Numbered from the stretch's first letter, positions 1 through 8,093 are shown. The stretch: 20,085 nt of DNA from JBFELO01 sp041552055 (GCA_041552055.1 JBFELO010000087.1:1-20085), one strand, 5' to 3'. The notes: generated by a model not told the origin, from the letters alone. Translations and numbers: made by a program.

Positions 1-17
1 CCACCCACCCTCACAGC

Positions 18-61
18 GTCGGGAGAAGACCGCATCGGGTGTCAGGCTGTCGCAGCGAACG
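18..61 (+). repeat. Partial right end of intergenic palindromic repeat family
   Basis: This stretch contains GGGAGAAGACCGC followed by GTCAGGCTGTCGCAGCGAACG. It matches, with a few substitutions, the long form of the family's right end seen on the minus strand at 20019-20082 and in diverged form at 14555-14610. Only the distal part of the right end is inside the window, so the copy is either cut by the window edge or truncated. The match is seen directly; assignment to the family is inference from shared order and spacing. Confidence 0.55.
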
Positions 62-102
62 CCGTACCGACGAAAGCACCTCGTGCGGAGTGCCCTCTTC
101 TT

Positions 103-231
103 GCCTTCTGCGGGCGTGCCGTCCTTGACAATGTTGGGAGTACGATCACCGGTCTGACGCGGTCCGTTGGGTCCCAACATTGTCAAGGGGGGCAACCGTG
201 GGGAGCACGTCGGAAAGACGGCGCGTTGACG
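103..231 (+). repeat. Full-length intergenic palindromic repeat, copy A
   Basis: The left flank GCCTTCTGCGGGCGTGCC (103-120) is identical to that of the copy at 14628-14760. A perfect 17-bp inverted repeat follows: CCTTGACAATGTTGGGA (123-139) and TCCCAACATTGTCAAGG (172-188), separated by a 32-nt loop. An outer GCC/GGC pairing (118-120 with 191-193) can extend the stem past one G-U pair and one mismatch. The right flank, from GGCAACCGTGGGGAGC onward (191-231), is a diverged version of the family's right end. No ORF with credible coding signal overlaps it. Confidence 0.75.
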
Positions 232-256
232 TCCCCTTGATCTAACCGAACGAGAG

Positions 257-326
257 GCCTCCCTGTGCCAACATTGTCACAGGGGGCACCCGCGGGGAGC
301 GCGTGGGGAAGAGGGCGCGTCGCAGC
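257..326 (+). repeat. Partial intergenic palindromic repeat, copy B
   Basis: The copy repeats the 3' arm of the preceding element (CCAACATTGT at 268-277) and then a near-consensus right flank, GGCACCCGCGGGGAGCGCG (285-303), continuing to GGGCGCGTCGCAGC. The matching 5' arm is missing. Instead a local hairpin, CCCTGTG (261-267) with CACAGGG (278-284), encloses the retained arm. It looks like a truncated or rearranged copy in tandem with copy A. The rest of 1-410 outside the three repeat copies shows no gene. Confidence 0.65.
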
Positions 327-410
327 GCCGCTGACCTCACCGATCGAGATGCCACCGGCGCAAGGCCTGCCGCCCGCCTCGCGTGTCACGGGCCACCGTA
401 CGGAAGGGTG

Positions 411-1676
411 CTACCGCACGAGTGCAAGCGACAGCCACGGCCAGTACGTGATCACCAGGACGCAAACCAAGAGGATCGCCAGGAACGGCAGGGTTGCCCG
501 GTAGAGCAACACGACCGGCTTCTCGAAGCGGTAGCTGGCGATGAACAGGTTCATTCCGACCGGCGGCGTGCAGTACCCGATCTGCATGTTCGCCAGGAAC
601 ACGATTCCGAGGTGGATCGGATCCATCCCGTATCCGATCGCGATGGGGAGAATCAGAGGGACCACCAGCACGAGTGCCGAGAAGATGTCCAGCATGGTGC
701 CGAGTATCAGCAGGAAGAGGTTGAGCAGAATCAGGAACGTGAGCTTGCTCGAGACGTGGGCGGTCACCGCATCGAACAGCTTCATCGGCACCTCGGCATC
801 GATCATGTAGTTGGTCGACGCCAGGGAGGCTCCCAGAATGATCAGGATGCCGCCGACCAGAACCATCGAATCGCGCATCACGACGGGGAGCCTGGCGAAG
901 GGAATCTCGCGGTAGATCAAGACTTCGACGATGAACACGTACACCGCGGTGACGGCCGCCGCCTCCGAAACGGCGAAGAATCCGCTGTAGACGCCACCGA
1001 GGACGATGATCGGCAACGGGATCTCCCAGACACTTTCCCGGAGCGAGCCGCCGACCTCGGGCCACGAAAACACCACCGGCTGCGCAGCCTCTCGCTGGAC
1101 TCGCCGGCCTGCGCGAACGCTCCACATCGAGAGCATGGCGAGCATCAGCACGCCGGGCAGGATCCCGGCAATGAACATTCTGTCCACTCGTACCTCGGCG
1201 ACGATGCCGTACAGGATCAGCGGCAGCGACGGCGCGAACAACAAACCCAGGCTGCCAGACGTCGTGATCAGACCGAGGTTGAACCGCTCCTCGTAGCCGG
1301 CGTCCCTGAGCGCCGGATACAGCAGCGCGCCCAGGGCGACGATGGTGACACCGGACGCACCTGTAAACGCCGTGAAAAAGGCACATGCTGCCAATGCGAC
1401 GACCGCGAGCCCACCGGGTATCCAGCCGAACACCGCGTTGGTGACCCGCACGAGTCGCCGCGGCGCACCGCTCTCTCCCAGCAGGTACCCCGCAAATGTG
1501 AACAGGGGAATGGCGATCAGTACTGGCGTCTCGGCGATCCGGTAGACCTCCATCGCGACGACCATGGGATCGATGCCGCTGCGCATGAAACCGAGCAGCG
1601 CACCCGCGGCGATGACCGCGAACAGAGGGGCACCGAGGACCGCGAGCAGGATGAGAGCGATGCCGGTGAGGATCAC
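411..1676 (-). CDS. dctM: TRAP transporter large permease subunit
   Basis: This is the large membrane subunit (12-TM class) of a tripartite ATP-independent periplasmic transporter, which moves solute inward using an ion gradient. The 421-residue product is almost entirely hydrophobic helices. It carries family hallmarks such as FTAFTGASGVTIVALG in the N-terminal half and LGIVFLANMQIGYCTPPVGMN near the C-terminus. The GTG start at 1676 was chosen because GGAGG lies just upstream and because the GTGA overlap with the dctQ stop codon gives translational coupling. The longer reading frame back to 1916 runs antisense-like through dctQ and is low-complexity, so it was rejected. It is the last gene of the tatT-dctP-dctQ-dctM operon; no clear terminator follows. 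Confidence 0.93.
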   Translation of the reverse strand: MILTGIALILLAVLGAPLFAVIAAGALLGFMRSGIDPMVVAMEVYRIAETPVLIAIPLFTFAGYLLGESGAPRRLVRVTNAVFGWIPGGLAVVALAACAFFTAFTGASGVTIVALGALLYPALRDAGYEERFNLGLITTSGSLGLLFAPSLPLILYGIVAEVRVDRMFIAGILPGVLMLAMLSMWSVRAGRRVQREAAQPVVFSWPEVGGSLRESVWEIPLPIIVLGGVYSGFFAVSEAAAVTAVYVFIVEVLIYREIPFARLPVVMRDSMVLVGGILIILGASLASTNYMIDAEVPMKLFDAVTAHVSSKLTFLILLNLFLLILGTMLDIFSALVLVVPLILPIAIGYGMDPIHLGIVFLANMQIGYCTPPVGMNLFIASYRFEKPVVLLYRATLPFLAILLVCVLVITYWPWLSLALVR

Positions 1677-2164
1677 GGCGTTCCTCCGGAGGAGAAACCG
1701 GCACGGCCGTGGTCGACCGCGTACAGCAGATAGCGAAGCGCGATCAGCCCGAACGCCAACGGCAGCACCATCTCGCACACCCACACCGGGACCGACGCGA
1801 AGACCGTCGAGCCCGCCGCCTTGTCGTCGAGGACAAGGCGCAAGGCGTGCCACGCCACCGCTGCGGACACCACCGCCGTGAAGAGATCGGTCACAACCCG
1901 GACTCGCGCCTGCCACTGGGGTGACAGGAAGCGTGACACGGCGTCAACCGAGATCTGCTTGTCGAACCGCGTGGCGACCATGGCGCCGATCATTCCGACC
2001 CACAACACCATCACTCGCAGCGCCGGATCCGCCCACAGTAAACCTGTGTCGAACACATTGCGCAGCGCGATCTGGGTACCCGCAAGCACGATCATCACGG
2101 TCAGGATGGCCACCAGGAGCGTGTCTTCGACGACAGCGACAAGGCGATTCAGCTTAGCCCGCAT
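1673..2164 (-). CDS. dctQ: TRAP transporter small permease subunit
   Basis: This is the small membrane subunit of the TRAP transporter, which pairs with the large subunit in the inner membrane. The 163-residue length and four hydrophobic segments (about residues 10-32, 44-66, 86-108 and 125-150) are typical of DctQ. The motif WADPALRVMVLWVGMIGAM in the middle is the usual DctQ pattern of an acidic residue and Trp before the second helix. The ATG at 2164 has only a weak Shine-Dalgarno sequence; it lies 48 bp after dctP, and its stop overlaps the dctM start by 4 bp. Confidence 0.9.
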   Translation of the reverse strand: MRAKLNRLVAVVEDTLLVAILTVMIVLAGTQIALRNVFDTGLLWADPALRVMVLWVGMIGAMVATRFDKQISVDAVSRFLSPQWQARVRVVTDLFTAVVSAAVAWHALRLVLDDKAAGSTVFASVPVWVCEMVLPLAFGLIALRYLLYAVDHGRAGFSSGGTP

Positions 2165-2212
2165 GTCTCACCAGTTGCCCACAGCGGCGGTCGGTCGGTT
2201 GGGCGCCATCCG

Positions 2213-3238
2213 TCAGCTGTCCGGGATTGGGGCGTGGTCCCGCCCTCGGTACTCTTCGAGGAGTCGCTCCATCTCGGCGATCAGCTCGCGGTCGTATTCC
2301 TGTCGCTTGACCAACGCCTGTCTGGCCTCGGCGGCGACCGCTTCCCACCGCTCCTCGGTCTCGGGAGTTGGTTCTACAAAGGTGACGCCCTGCTTGACGA
2401 GAGCCTCGCGTGCGTCCCGGTTGTCGGTCCTGGCCCTCCGGTTCAACTCGCTCGACATCTTCTCGAGCGCCTCCCGAACGACCTCCTGATCCTCGGCACC
2501 GAGCTTCCGAAACGCACGGTCACTCAGCAGGAGGGTGCCGTAGATGTAGGTGAGCGGCAGATCGGTCACGTACTTGGCCTTGGTGAACCACTGCAGCGCC
2601 ACCGCACCGACCGGCGGGGCTGCCACGGTGTCGATGAGGCCGGTCTGGAGGCCGGTCAGGACGTCTGAGAGCGCCAGGGGTACCGGCGACAACCCGGCGG
2701 CATCGGCGATCGCCTTGCTGATTGCGTCGCCCTCGGGGATCCACGCCTTGCGACCGTCGAGGTCTGCAAAAGTACGGGTGGGTTGGGTCGACATCAGGTA
2801 GACGAAACCGGTTTCCACCAGGCCGAAAGCGACGATGCCGTCGTCGTCGAGCTTGGAGATCAGCCGCTGGTCGAGCTCGCGCCGTACATGGTCCACCTCG
2901 TCGTACGACCGGAAAACCAGCGGGAAATTGTAAATCTCGAAGTCCGGATCGAGATCCCCGAGACTGCCGGCCAACAGAACCCCCCCGTGGAGCTGGCCGA
3001 TGCGCATCTTGCGGAGCACCGTGTCGTCACTGCCCATGGTGCCGCCAGGGTAGAACCGGAAGCCGACGCGGCCGTCGGTCCGGCGCCCGATCTCGTCAGC
3101 CGCCCGCCGCGCCTCCTCCATCCAGAACGAGCCGTCAGGAGCCAGGGTCGCGATCTTGAGCCGCACGCCCTGCGCATCGGCGAGCGCGGAGGCCAGCAGT
3201 AAGATGACAACAACCATCAGCGTGCGTCGATATCTCAT
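2213..3238 (-). CDS. dctP: TRAP transporter substrate-binding protein (DctP/TatP type)
   Basis: This is the periplasmic solute receptor that delivers substrate to DctQM. The 341-residue product starts with a signal peptide (residues 1-22, cleavage likely after ALADA). The mature part begins LKIATLAPDGSFWMEE, a standard DctP opening, followed by FYPGGTMGSD and the late TGLQTGLIDTV segment. In place of the Arg that classical DctP proteins use to bind the substrate carboxylate, the equivalent region reads KAWIPEGD (164-171), as I recall for receptors paired with TatT. That argues for a non-carboxylate, perhaps hydrophobic, ligand; the ligand cannot be read from sequence. The start is 3 bp after the tatT stop with GGGGAG upstream, so the two are co-translated. 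Confidence 0.93.
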   Translation of the reverse strand: MRYRRTLMVVVILLLASALADAQGVRLKIATLAPDGSFWMEEARRAADEIGRRTDGRVGFRFYPGGTMGSDDTVLRKMRIGQLHGGVLLAGSLGDLDPDFEIYNFPLVFRSYDEVDHVRRELDQRLISKLDDDGIVAFGLVETGFVYLMSTQPTRTFADLDGRKAWIPEGDAISKAIADAAGLSPVPLALSDVLTGLQTGLIDTVAAPPVGAVALQWFTKAKYVTDLPLTYIYGTLLLSDRAFRKLGAEDQEVVREALEKMSSELNRRARTDNRDAREALVKQGVTFVEPTPETEERWEAVAAEARQALVKRQEYDRELIAEMERLLEEYRGRDHAPIPDS

Positions 3239-3241
3239 TCA

Positions 3242-4132
3242 TCACTCCCCGAAGTAATCCTCGGATTCCTCGAGCAACCTCGCGGCCTCTTCCTGGGCCA
3301 ACGTGTTGGCAAGCGTGAGCCCCTGCTCGGTGGGATCCGCCTCGACCACCTCTTCGCACAGGCGGTCGTGGAGCTCGCGGTCGAACGTCAGTCGTGCGTA
3401 CTGTTTCGCCAGCAGGACCTTGGCCATCAGGTTTCGGCCGGACGACAGTTCGATGGCGCGTTCGAAGTGCGTCCTCCCCTGCTCCGGCTTTCCGCCCATC
3501 GCCTCCGGCAGCAGGGTATCGAGCACTCCGAGATAGACGAACGGAGCTCCCCGCTGGTAGCTCGGATCGATCTCCACCACCCGACGGATCATGGCATCGA
3601 CGCGAGCCTTGTCGGCTATCGCAGACCAGTCATCCTTGTTGACCTGGATCCACGTCGCCCAGGCTCCCGCAGTGGTGAACAGGGCCGACACCTCCTTCGC
3701 CCCCAGGGAGTCGATCGTCGACTCGAACACCTCGTAGGGCTCGGTCCAGGTGCCACAGGTCTTTCGCTTGACGGCACAGAGACCCTCCCAGCCGTAGTCT
3801 CGCCCCTTGAGCGCCAACCGTTTGGCCCTCTCCGGGTCCTCGACGAACGCGCCGGCGTAGCTCGAGTAGAGCTGGGCACCTGCGAGCAACACATCGGGGT
3901 TGTCCGGATCATCTGCGATCAACCCGTCGAGCAGCACCAGGTAGGCCGGCGCCCCCTGTCGGACAGTTTCAGGATCGTTCTGATTGACGAGAGCGTCGGC
4001 CAGGCTGTCGGCGAGGCGACCCGTCGTCGACGAGACCACGGATGAACACCCGCCGGTCAACATCGCGATCGCGGTCAGGGTCGCAGCCTGCCGCGCGGTG
4101 CTCGAAAACATCCTATTCAACGGCCCTTTCAT
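3242..4132 (-). CDS. tatT: TatT-family TRAP-associated lipoprotein
   Basis: This is a predicted periplasmic, membrane-anchored helical-repeat (TPR-like) protein of the TatT family. Its Treponema relative trimerises and binds the TRAP receptor TatP. The 296-residue product has a lipoprotein signal ending LTGGC (Cys29), then helical repeats such as PETVRQGAPAYLVLLDGLI, YSSYAGAFVEDPERAKRLAL and RVVEIDPSYQRGAPFVYLG. The ATG at 4132 was picked over an upstream in-frame start at 4255 because GAGGAG sits at the right distance and because it places the signal peptide at the N-terminus; ATG at 4111 is a weaker alternative. It is the first gene of the TRAP operon, the same order as in Treponema, and lies 64 bp downstream of the lytic transglycosylase. 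Confidence 0.88.
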   Translation of the reverse strand: MKGPLNRMFSSTARQAATLTAIAMLTGGCSSVVSSTTGRLADSLADALVNQNDPETVRQGAPAYLVLLDGLIADDPDNPDVLLAGAQLYSSYAGAFVEDPERAKRLALKGRDYGWEGLCAVKRKTCGTWTEPYEVFESTIDSLGAKEVSALFTTAGAWATWIQVNKDDWSAIADKARVDAMIRRVVEIDPSYQRGAPFVYLGVLDTLLPEAMGGKPEQGRTHFERAIELSSGRNLMAKVLLAKQYARLTFDRELHDRLCEEVVEADPTEQGLTLANTLAQEEAARLLEESEDYFGE

Positions 4133-4155
4133 GCACTCCTCGTTTGTATCTCGGG

Positions 4156-4161
4156 AGTGTA
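4156..4161 (-). promoter_or_regulatory. Candidate -10 element of the TRAP operon
   Basis: TACACT on the minus strand lies 23 nt before the tatT start and is the same hexamer as the -10 candidates of tRNA-Cys and kdsA. No good -35 is visible. This would allow the TRAP operon to be transcribed separately from the transglycosylase upstream. Confidence 0.35.
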
Positions 4162-4196
4162 CCGCGGAATTCCCGACCGAGTCGCCTGGCCCGGCC

Positions 4197-4841
4197 TCAG
4201 CGAGAGCCGAAGCCGCCCCGCAGCGCGCCACCGTGGGTCGTGGTCGACACCGCAATGCCCTTTGCTCCGGACTTCGACTGGTTGGTGATCACGACGCCGC
4301 CGTCGGCACCCCGCTCCATCCGAACCGGGACGATGCGGTAGCTCGGGAGTCGATACGGCTGCCCCGTGTAGAGCGTCATGATTCTGGTGACGTAATTCCG
4401 GGTTTCCCGGTACGGCGGGACCCCCCGGTACTGCTCGACGGCCCCTTCGCCAGCGTTGTATGCCGCGAGGGCCAATGCGAAGTTGCCCGAGTAGCGGTTG
4501 ATGAGACGCGCAAACTCGCGCATCCCTCCCCGTACGTTTTGTTCGGGATCGAACGGGTCGGCAACGTCGAGCCTGTCCGCCGTATCGGGCATGAGCTGCA
4601 TCAGGCCCAGGGCGCCCTTGCGACTGACGGCGTACGGGTCGTACGCCGACTCGACCCTCACCAGGGCGTCGGCGAGCCGAGGGTCGACCCCGTGTTCGCG
4701 ACTGATCCGACGGACCATGTCCATCAGGTCCTCGCGGCTTTCGGAGAGCGCGGTAGGAGCGACCGAGGTCGGCGTCACGGCCAGGGCCGGCGCACACCAT
4801 ACGCAACCCACGATCCCGGCCCACACGGTAATCCTTCTCAT
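4197..4841 (-). CDS. Lytic transglycosylase, SLT domain
   Basis: This enzyme is predicted to cleave peptidoglycan glycan strands, forming 1,6-anhydromuramyl ends in the periplasm. The 214-residue product has a signal peptide (residues 1-21, ending APALA). A single SLT domain spans about residues 40-150. Visible motifs are the catalytic Glu64 in RVESAYDP, GLMQLMP (79-85), LAAYNAGEGAV and the ETRNYV segment. After it comes a short tail without a recognised domain. The ATG at 4841 was chosen because it begins the signal peptide; the reading frame extends upstream but would overlap the divergent gene. It is likely expressed alone or with the TRAP operon. Confidence 0.9.
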   Translation of the reverse strand: MRRITVWAGIVGCVWCAPALAVTPTSVAPTALSESREDLMDMVRRISREHGVDPRLADALVRVESAYDPYAVSRKGALGLMQLMPDTADRLDVADPFDPEQNVRGGMREFARLINRYSGNFALALAAYNAGEGAVEQYRGVPPYRETRNYVTRIMTLYTGQPYRLPSYRIVPVRMERGADGGVVITNQSKSGAKGIAVSTTTHGGALRGGFGSR

Positions 4842-4855
4842 CCAGAACACACTAG

Positions 4856-4862
4856 TATTATC
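4856..4862. promoter_or_regulatory. Overlapping divergent -10 elements
   Basis: In the 44-bp gap between two divergent genes, one AT-rich site reads TATTAT on the plus strand (4856-4861) and GATAAT on the minus strand (4862-4857), the latter preceded by TGC. Each matches the TATAAT consensus at five of six positions. Bidirectional promoters that share a symmetrical -10 region are a known class in bacteria. The plus direction serves the uridylyltransferase and the minus direction the transglycosylase. Confidence 0.45.
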
Positions 4863-4885
4863 GCAGACCGCCGAACGGAGACCTG

Positions 4886-6295
4886 ATGACGGAGAAGAAA
4901 CCAGATTCACGTGGCGACGAATTCGTCGCCAAGATGCGGGCTGCCGACCTCCCAGAGGAGGCGATCGAATCGTTCGTCTTCCACCTACGCCGCTACCTCG
5001 ACGGCGACACGGGGACGCTCGGCCGTGATGAGATAGCACCGATCTCATCGCTGCCGGACGCCGAGGGATTCTCCGCCTTCACCAAGGCCGGGGGGACGGC
5101 GTTCGGTCGTGCCGCCGTCATCAAGCTCAACGGGGGCCTCGGCACGGGGATGGGGCTCGACCGCGCCAAATCCCTGCTGGAGGTCCGTTCAGGTCTGAGC
5201 TTCCTAGATCTCATCGCTCGCCAGATGGAGGCGCTGAGACGCTCGACCGGGACGGCCGTTCCGCTGCTGCTCATGAACAGCTTTCGCACCCAGCAGGATT
5301 CGATCCACGTTCTGGAATGGTACCCGAACCTCTCGACAGATCGAGCCCCGCTCGATTTCCTGCAGCATCGGATACCCAAGATCCTCGTCGACGGACAGGT
5401 TCCGGCGACCCACCCTGTTGATGCCGACCTGGAGTGGTGCCCTCCGGGCCACGGCGACCTGTACACCGCCCTGAGAACCTCCGGCGTCCTGCGCCGGCTG
5501 CTCGACGCCGGCATCGACTACGCGTTCGTTTCCAACGCCGACAATCTGGGGGCGGTCCTCGATCCGTCACTCCTCGGCTACATGATCGAGCACGACCTCG
5601 GGTTCATGATGGAGGCCGCGGACCGGACCGCGGCCGATCGAAAGGGAGGCCATCTCTGCCGGCTGTCGGACGGCCGCGTGGCCCTGCGAGAGTCTGCCCA
5701 GTGTCCGCCTGACGAGCAACGCGAGTTCCAGAACATCGAGCTGTTCCGCTACTTCAACACCAACAATCTGTGGGTCGATCTGCGGGCGCTCGATCGACTG
5801 CTGACGACGTGTCGCGGTTTCCTGCCGTTGCACACGATCGTCAACCACAAGACCCTGGATCCTCGAGACCCGTCGTCTGCGACCGTCGTCCAGCTCGAAA
5901 CCGCTATGGGGGCGGCGGTGTCGCTGTTCGATCGCTCGGCCGCCGTGCGGGTCTCCCGATCTCGCTTTTCCCCGGTCAAGAACACGGACGACCTGCTCGC
6001 CGTGCGATCCGACGCGTACCGACTCACCGACGACGGTCGGGTGGAGCTCGTGGCCGAGCGCGAGCGACCGCCCGTGATCTCGCTCGACGGCCGGTTCTAC
6101 CGCATGATCGACGACTTCGAGGCGCGATTTCCGGCCGGACCGCCGTCGCTTCGGCGGTGCGACTCCCTGACCGTGTCGGGCGACGTGTTCTTCGAGGCCG
6201 ACGTGGTCGCGATCGGAGACGTAACGGTGCAGACAACAGGACACCCGGGCGTCGTGGCGGCGGGAACGACTCTTTCCGGTGTTCGCGAGCTCTGA
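4886..6295 (+). CDS. UTP-glucose-1-phosphate uridylyltransferase, UDPGP (eukaryote-type) family
   Basis: This enzyme is predicted to make UDP-glucose (or a related UDP-sugar) and pyrophosphate from UTP and sugar-1-phosphate in the cytoplasm. The 469-residue length matches the eukaryote-type family rather than bacterial GalU. Nucleotide-binding signature KLNGGLGTGMG spans 80-90, followed by Lys95 in DRAKSLL; PPGHGDLY (186-193), NADNLG (217-222), FNTNNLW (290-296), QLETAMGAA (336-344) and FSPVKNTDDL (361-370, Lys365) follow in the usual order. A left-handed beta-helix-like tail closes the protein. GGAG lies 8 nt before the ATG. The substrate could also be another hexose-1-phosphate or N-acetylhexosamine-1-phosphate, although the motifs favour UGPase. 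Confidence 0.9.
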   Translation: MTEKKPDSRGDEFVAKMRAADLPEEAIESFVFHLRRYLDGDTGTLGRDEIAPISSLPDAEGFSAFTKAGGTAFGRAAVIKLNGGLGTGMGLDRAKSLLEVRSGLSFLDLIARQMEALRRSTGTAVPLLLMNSFRTQQDSIHVLEWYPNLSTDRAPLDFLQHRIPKILVDGQVPATHPVDADLEWCPPGHGDLYTALRTSGVLRRLLDAGIDYAFVSNADNLGAVLDPSLLGYMIEHDLGFMMEAADRTAADRKGGHLCRLSDGRVALRESAQCPPDEQREFQNIELFRYFNTNNLWVDLRALDRLLTTCRGFLPLHTIVNHKTLDPRDPSSATVVQLETAMGAAVSLFDRSAAVRVSRSRFSPVKNTDDLLAVRSDAYRLTDDGRVELVAERERPPVISLDGRFYRMIDDFEARFPAGPPSLRRCDSLTVSGDVFFEADVVAIGDVTVQTTGHPGVVAAGTTLSGVREL

Positions 6296-6359
6296 CGCTT
6301 CTCCGCCCTGCGCTCACCCGCCGCTCGCGACTCCTTGGAAGCGGACGGGGGGCTCGACG

Positions 6360-6368
6360 TGGTACCCT
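6360..6368 (+). promoter_or_regulatory. Candidate extended -10 element for the MFS transporter gene
   Basis: TGG-TACCCT (TACCCT at 6363-6368) lies about 60 nt before the transporter ATG in the 132-bp gap after the uridylyltransferase. No clear -35 is seen. Read-through from the upstream gene is equally possible. Confidence 0.25.
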
Positions 6369-6427
6369 CCGTCGACTGCCGACCGCCGCGAAACAGGCCA
6401 CGAATCACCACCGTGAGGTACACACGA

Positions 6428-8032
6428 ATGAAAGAGCAGACAACCTCCGAGACCACGATGAGCGTTGGACGCATCGTCTCCGAATCCTTCCGCGAGCTTG
6501 GTTCGACCGCGGTTGCCTTTATCAAGGCACCAAGGGCGTTGTGGGGCATCAACATCCCGTACGTCATTGAAGGCCTGGTGTACTTCGGCATCCTGACGAT
6601 CCTCGGCAAGTACTGTTCCGAAAACGTCTCTCTCAGTGACATCCATGCGGGTTGGGTTTACTCGGCGGTGACGGCGGGCATCACTCTCGCCATGCTGTTT
6701 CTGGGAGGCGTCAGCGACAAGATCGGCGTACGACAGGCGCTCGCGCTGGCGTTCTTCATGTTCGTGATCGGGCGCGGCCTGGTCGCACTGTCCGGGACCG
6801 TCCCGCTCGGACAGGGCCTGGGGTCGCCGATGTTCTTCGTCATGGCGATGGGATTGTTGATCACGGTTGTCGCCTACGGACTCTACCAACCCGCCGCCTA
6901 CGCCGGCGTCAAGCGATACACCAATCCCAAGACAGCAGCCATGGGGTACGCTGTGGTGTACGGTCTGATGAACCTCGGCGCGTTCTTTTCGGGGTTCATC
7001 TCACCGATGGTTCGTCATCGGTTCGTCGATGCCTTTCCCCCCAACGGTCTGACGGCCGTGTTCTGGACCTACACCCTGCTGTGCGTGATCGCGCTCGCCG
7101 TGACGTTGGTGATTCTCACGAAGAAGACCGACCAGGAAGCTGTCGACCGAGTCGCGCGCGAGACAGCCCCGCCCGACGCGAAGGAACCGGCCGAGGACAG
7201 CGCAGAGGAGCAGCCGCCCTCGCCGAGCCGCGAGAAGATCAACCATCTCCCGTTCATCCTCATCACGTTTGCCGCCGTGGCCGCTTTGGCCGCGTCGATC
7301 GCGGCCCGCCGCGGCACACTCGCAGTCAACCCCTGGGTCGCCTATCTCGCATTGGCCGGATTCGCAGCGTGGGCGATCTACGAGTTCGTGCGGGTACGCC
7401 CCGACCATCCGTTCAGGGATGGCCGGTTCGTGTTCTTCATCTTCATCCTGATTCCGGTACAGACTCTGTTCGCCCATAATTGGCTCACGCTGCCGTACTA
7501 CCTGGACCGCGCTTTCCGCGGCTCGGTGGTGAGCGACTACTTCGAGTTCTTCTCCAACATCAACCCGATCCTGATCTTCATCCTGGCGCCGCTGGTGGCG
7601 GGCCTCACCGCCCGCGCCAACGTGTACGTCATGATGATCGTCGGCACCCTGGTGATGGCCGCCCCGACGTTTCTATTGGTCCTCGGACCGTACGTGGTGC
7701 CCTTCCTCGTCTACATCCTGCTGATGTCGATCGGCGAGGCCATGTGGCAGCCCAGATTCCTGCAGTGGATCGCCGAGGTTGCGCCGCCCGGCAAGACCGG
7801 CATGTACATGGGAATCGGTCAGTTCCCGTGGTTCCTGACCAAGTTCGCGACCGGCCTCTATTCGGGCTACTTCGTGGAGAATTACATTCCGAAGCCGGAG
7901 ACCGGGCTGCCGACCAACACCGAGGTCATGTGGCTGATCTACGCCCTCATCGCGATGATCTCGCCGGTGGCGCTGATCCTCGCCCGCAAGTGGATGATGG
8001 CCGGCATGAAGGAGCGGCACGGAGACCAGTGA
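6428..8032 (+). CDS. MFS transporter resembling the POT/peptide transporter family
   Basis: This 534-residue inner-membrane protein has about 12-14 hydrophobic segments. They are split by a charged, Pro/Glu-rich cytoplasmic linker (about residues 228-262). The first half contains the MFS loop GGVSDKIGVRQAL and a segment YGLMNLGAFFSGFISPMVR, which resembles the proton-coupled oligopeptide transporter signature with Asn-x-Gly in helix 5. The classical ExxER motif of helix 1 is not evident, so peptide transport is only a suggestion. The ATG at 6428 has GAGG nine bases upstream and begins the protein just before its first helix; a longer frame from 6335 would add a non-hydrophobic Arg-rich tail and was rejected. 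Confidence 0.85.
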   Translation: MKEQTTSETTMSVGRIVSESFRELGSTAVAFIKAPRALWGINIPYVIEGLVYFGILTILGKYCSENVSLSDIHAGWVYSAVTAGITLAMLFLGGVSDKIGVRQALALAFFMFVIGRGLVALSGTVPLGQGLGSPMFFVMAMGLLITVVAYGLYQPAAYAGVKRYTNPKTAAMGYAVVYGLMNLGAFFSGFISPMVRHRFVDAFPPNGLTAVFWTYTLLCVIALAVTLVILTKKTDQEAVDRVARETAPPDAKEPAEDSAEEQPPSPSREKINHLPFILITFAAVAALAASIAARRGTLAVNPWVAYLALAGFAAWAIYEFVRVRPDHPFRDGRFVFFIFILIPVQTLFAHNWLTLPYYLDRAFRGSVVSDYFEFFSNINPILIFILAPLVAGLTARANVYVMMIVGTLVMAAPTFLLVLGPYVVPFLVYILLMSIGEAMWQPRFLQWIAEVAPPGKTGMYMGIGQFPWFLTKFATGLYSGYFVENYIPKPETGLPTNTEVMWLIYALIAMISPVALILARKWMMAGMKERHGDQ

Positions 8033-8093
8033 TTCCCCCCGAACGACCGTAGATGCGCGTTCAAGCTCCGCTATCGAACTCGCAACAGGAGAG

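Noticed and set aside
303..1733. Long plus-strand ORF of 476 codons rich in Arg, Asp, Gln and His
   Set aside because: It runs antisense to dctM, whose product has clear family motifs; the composition is that of a high-GC shadow frame.
2783..4886. Several plus-strand ORFs of 140-300 codons across the TRAP operon and transglycosylase
   Set aside because: They are antisense to well supported genes and have no recognisable domain or start signal.
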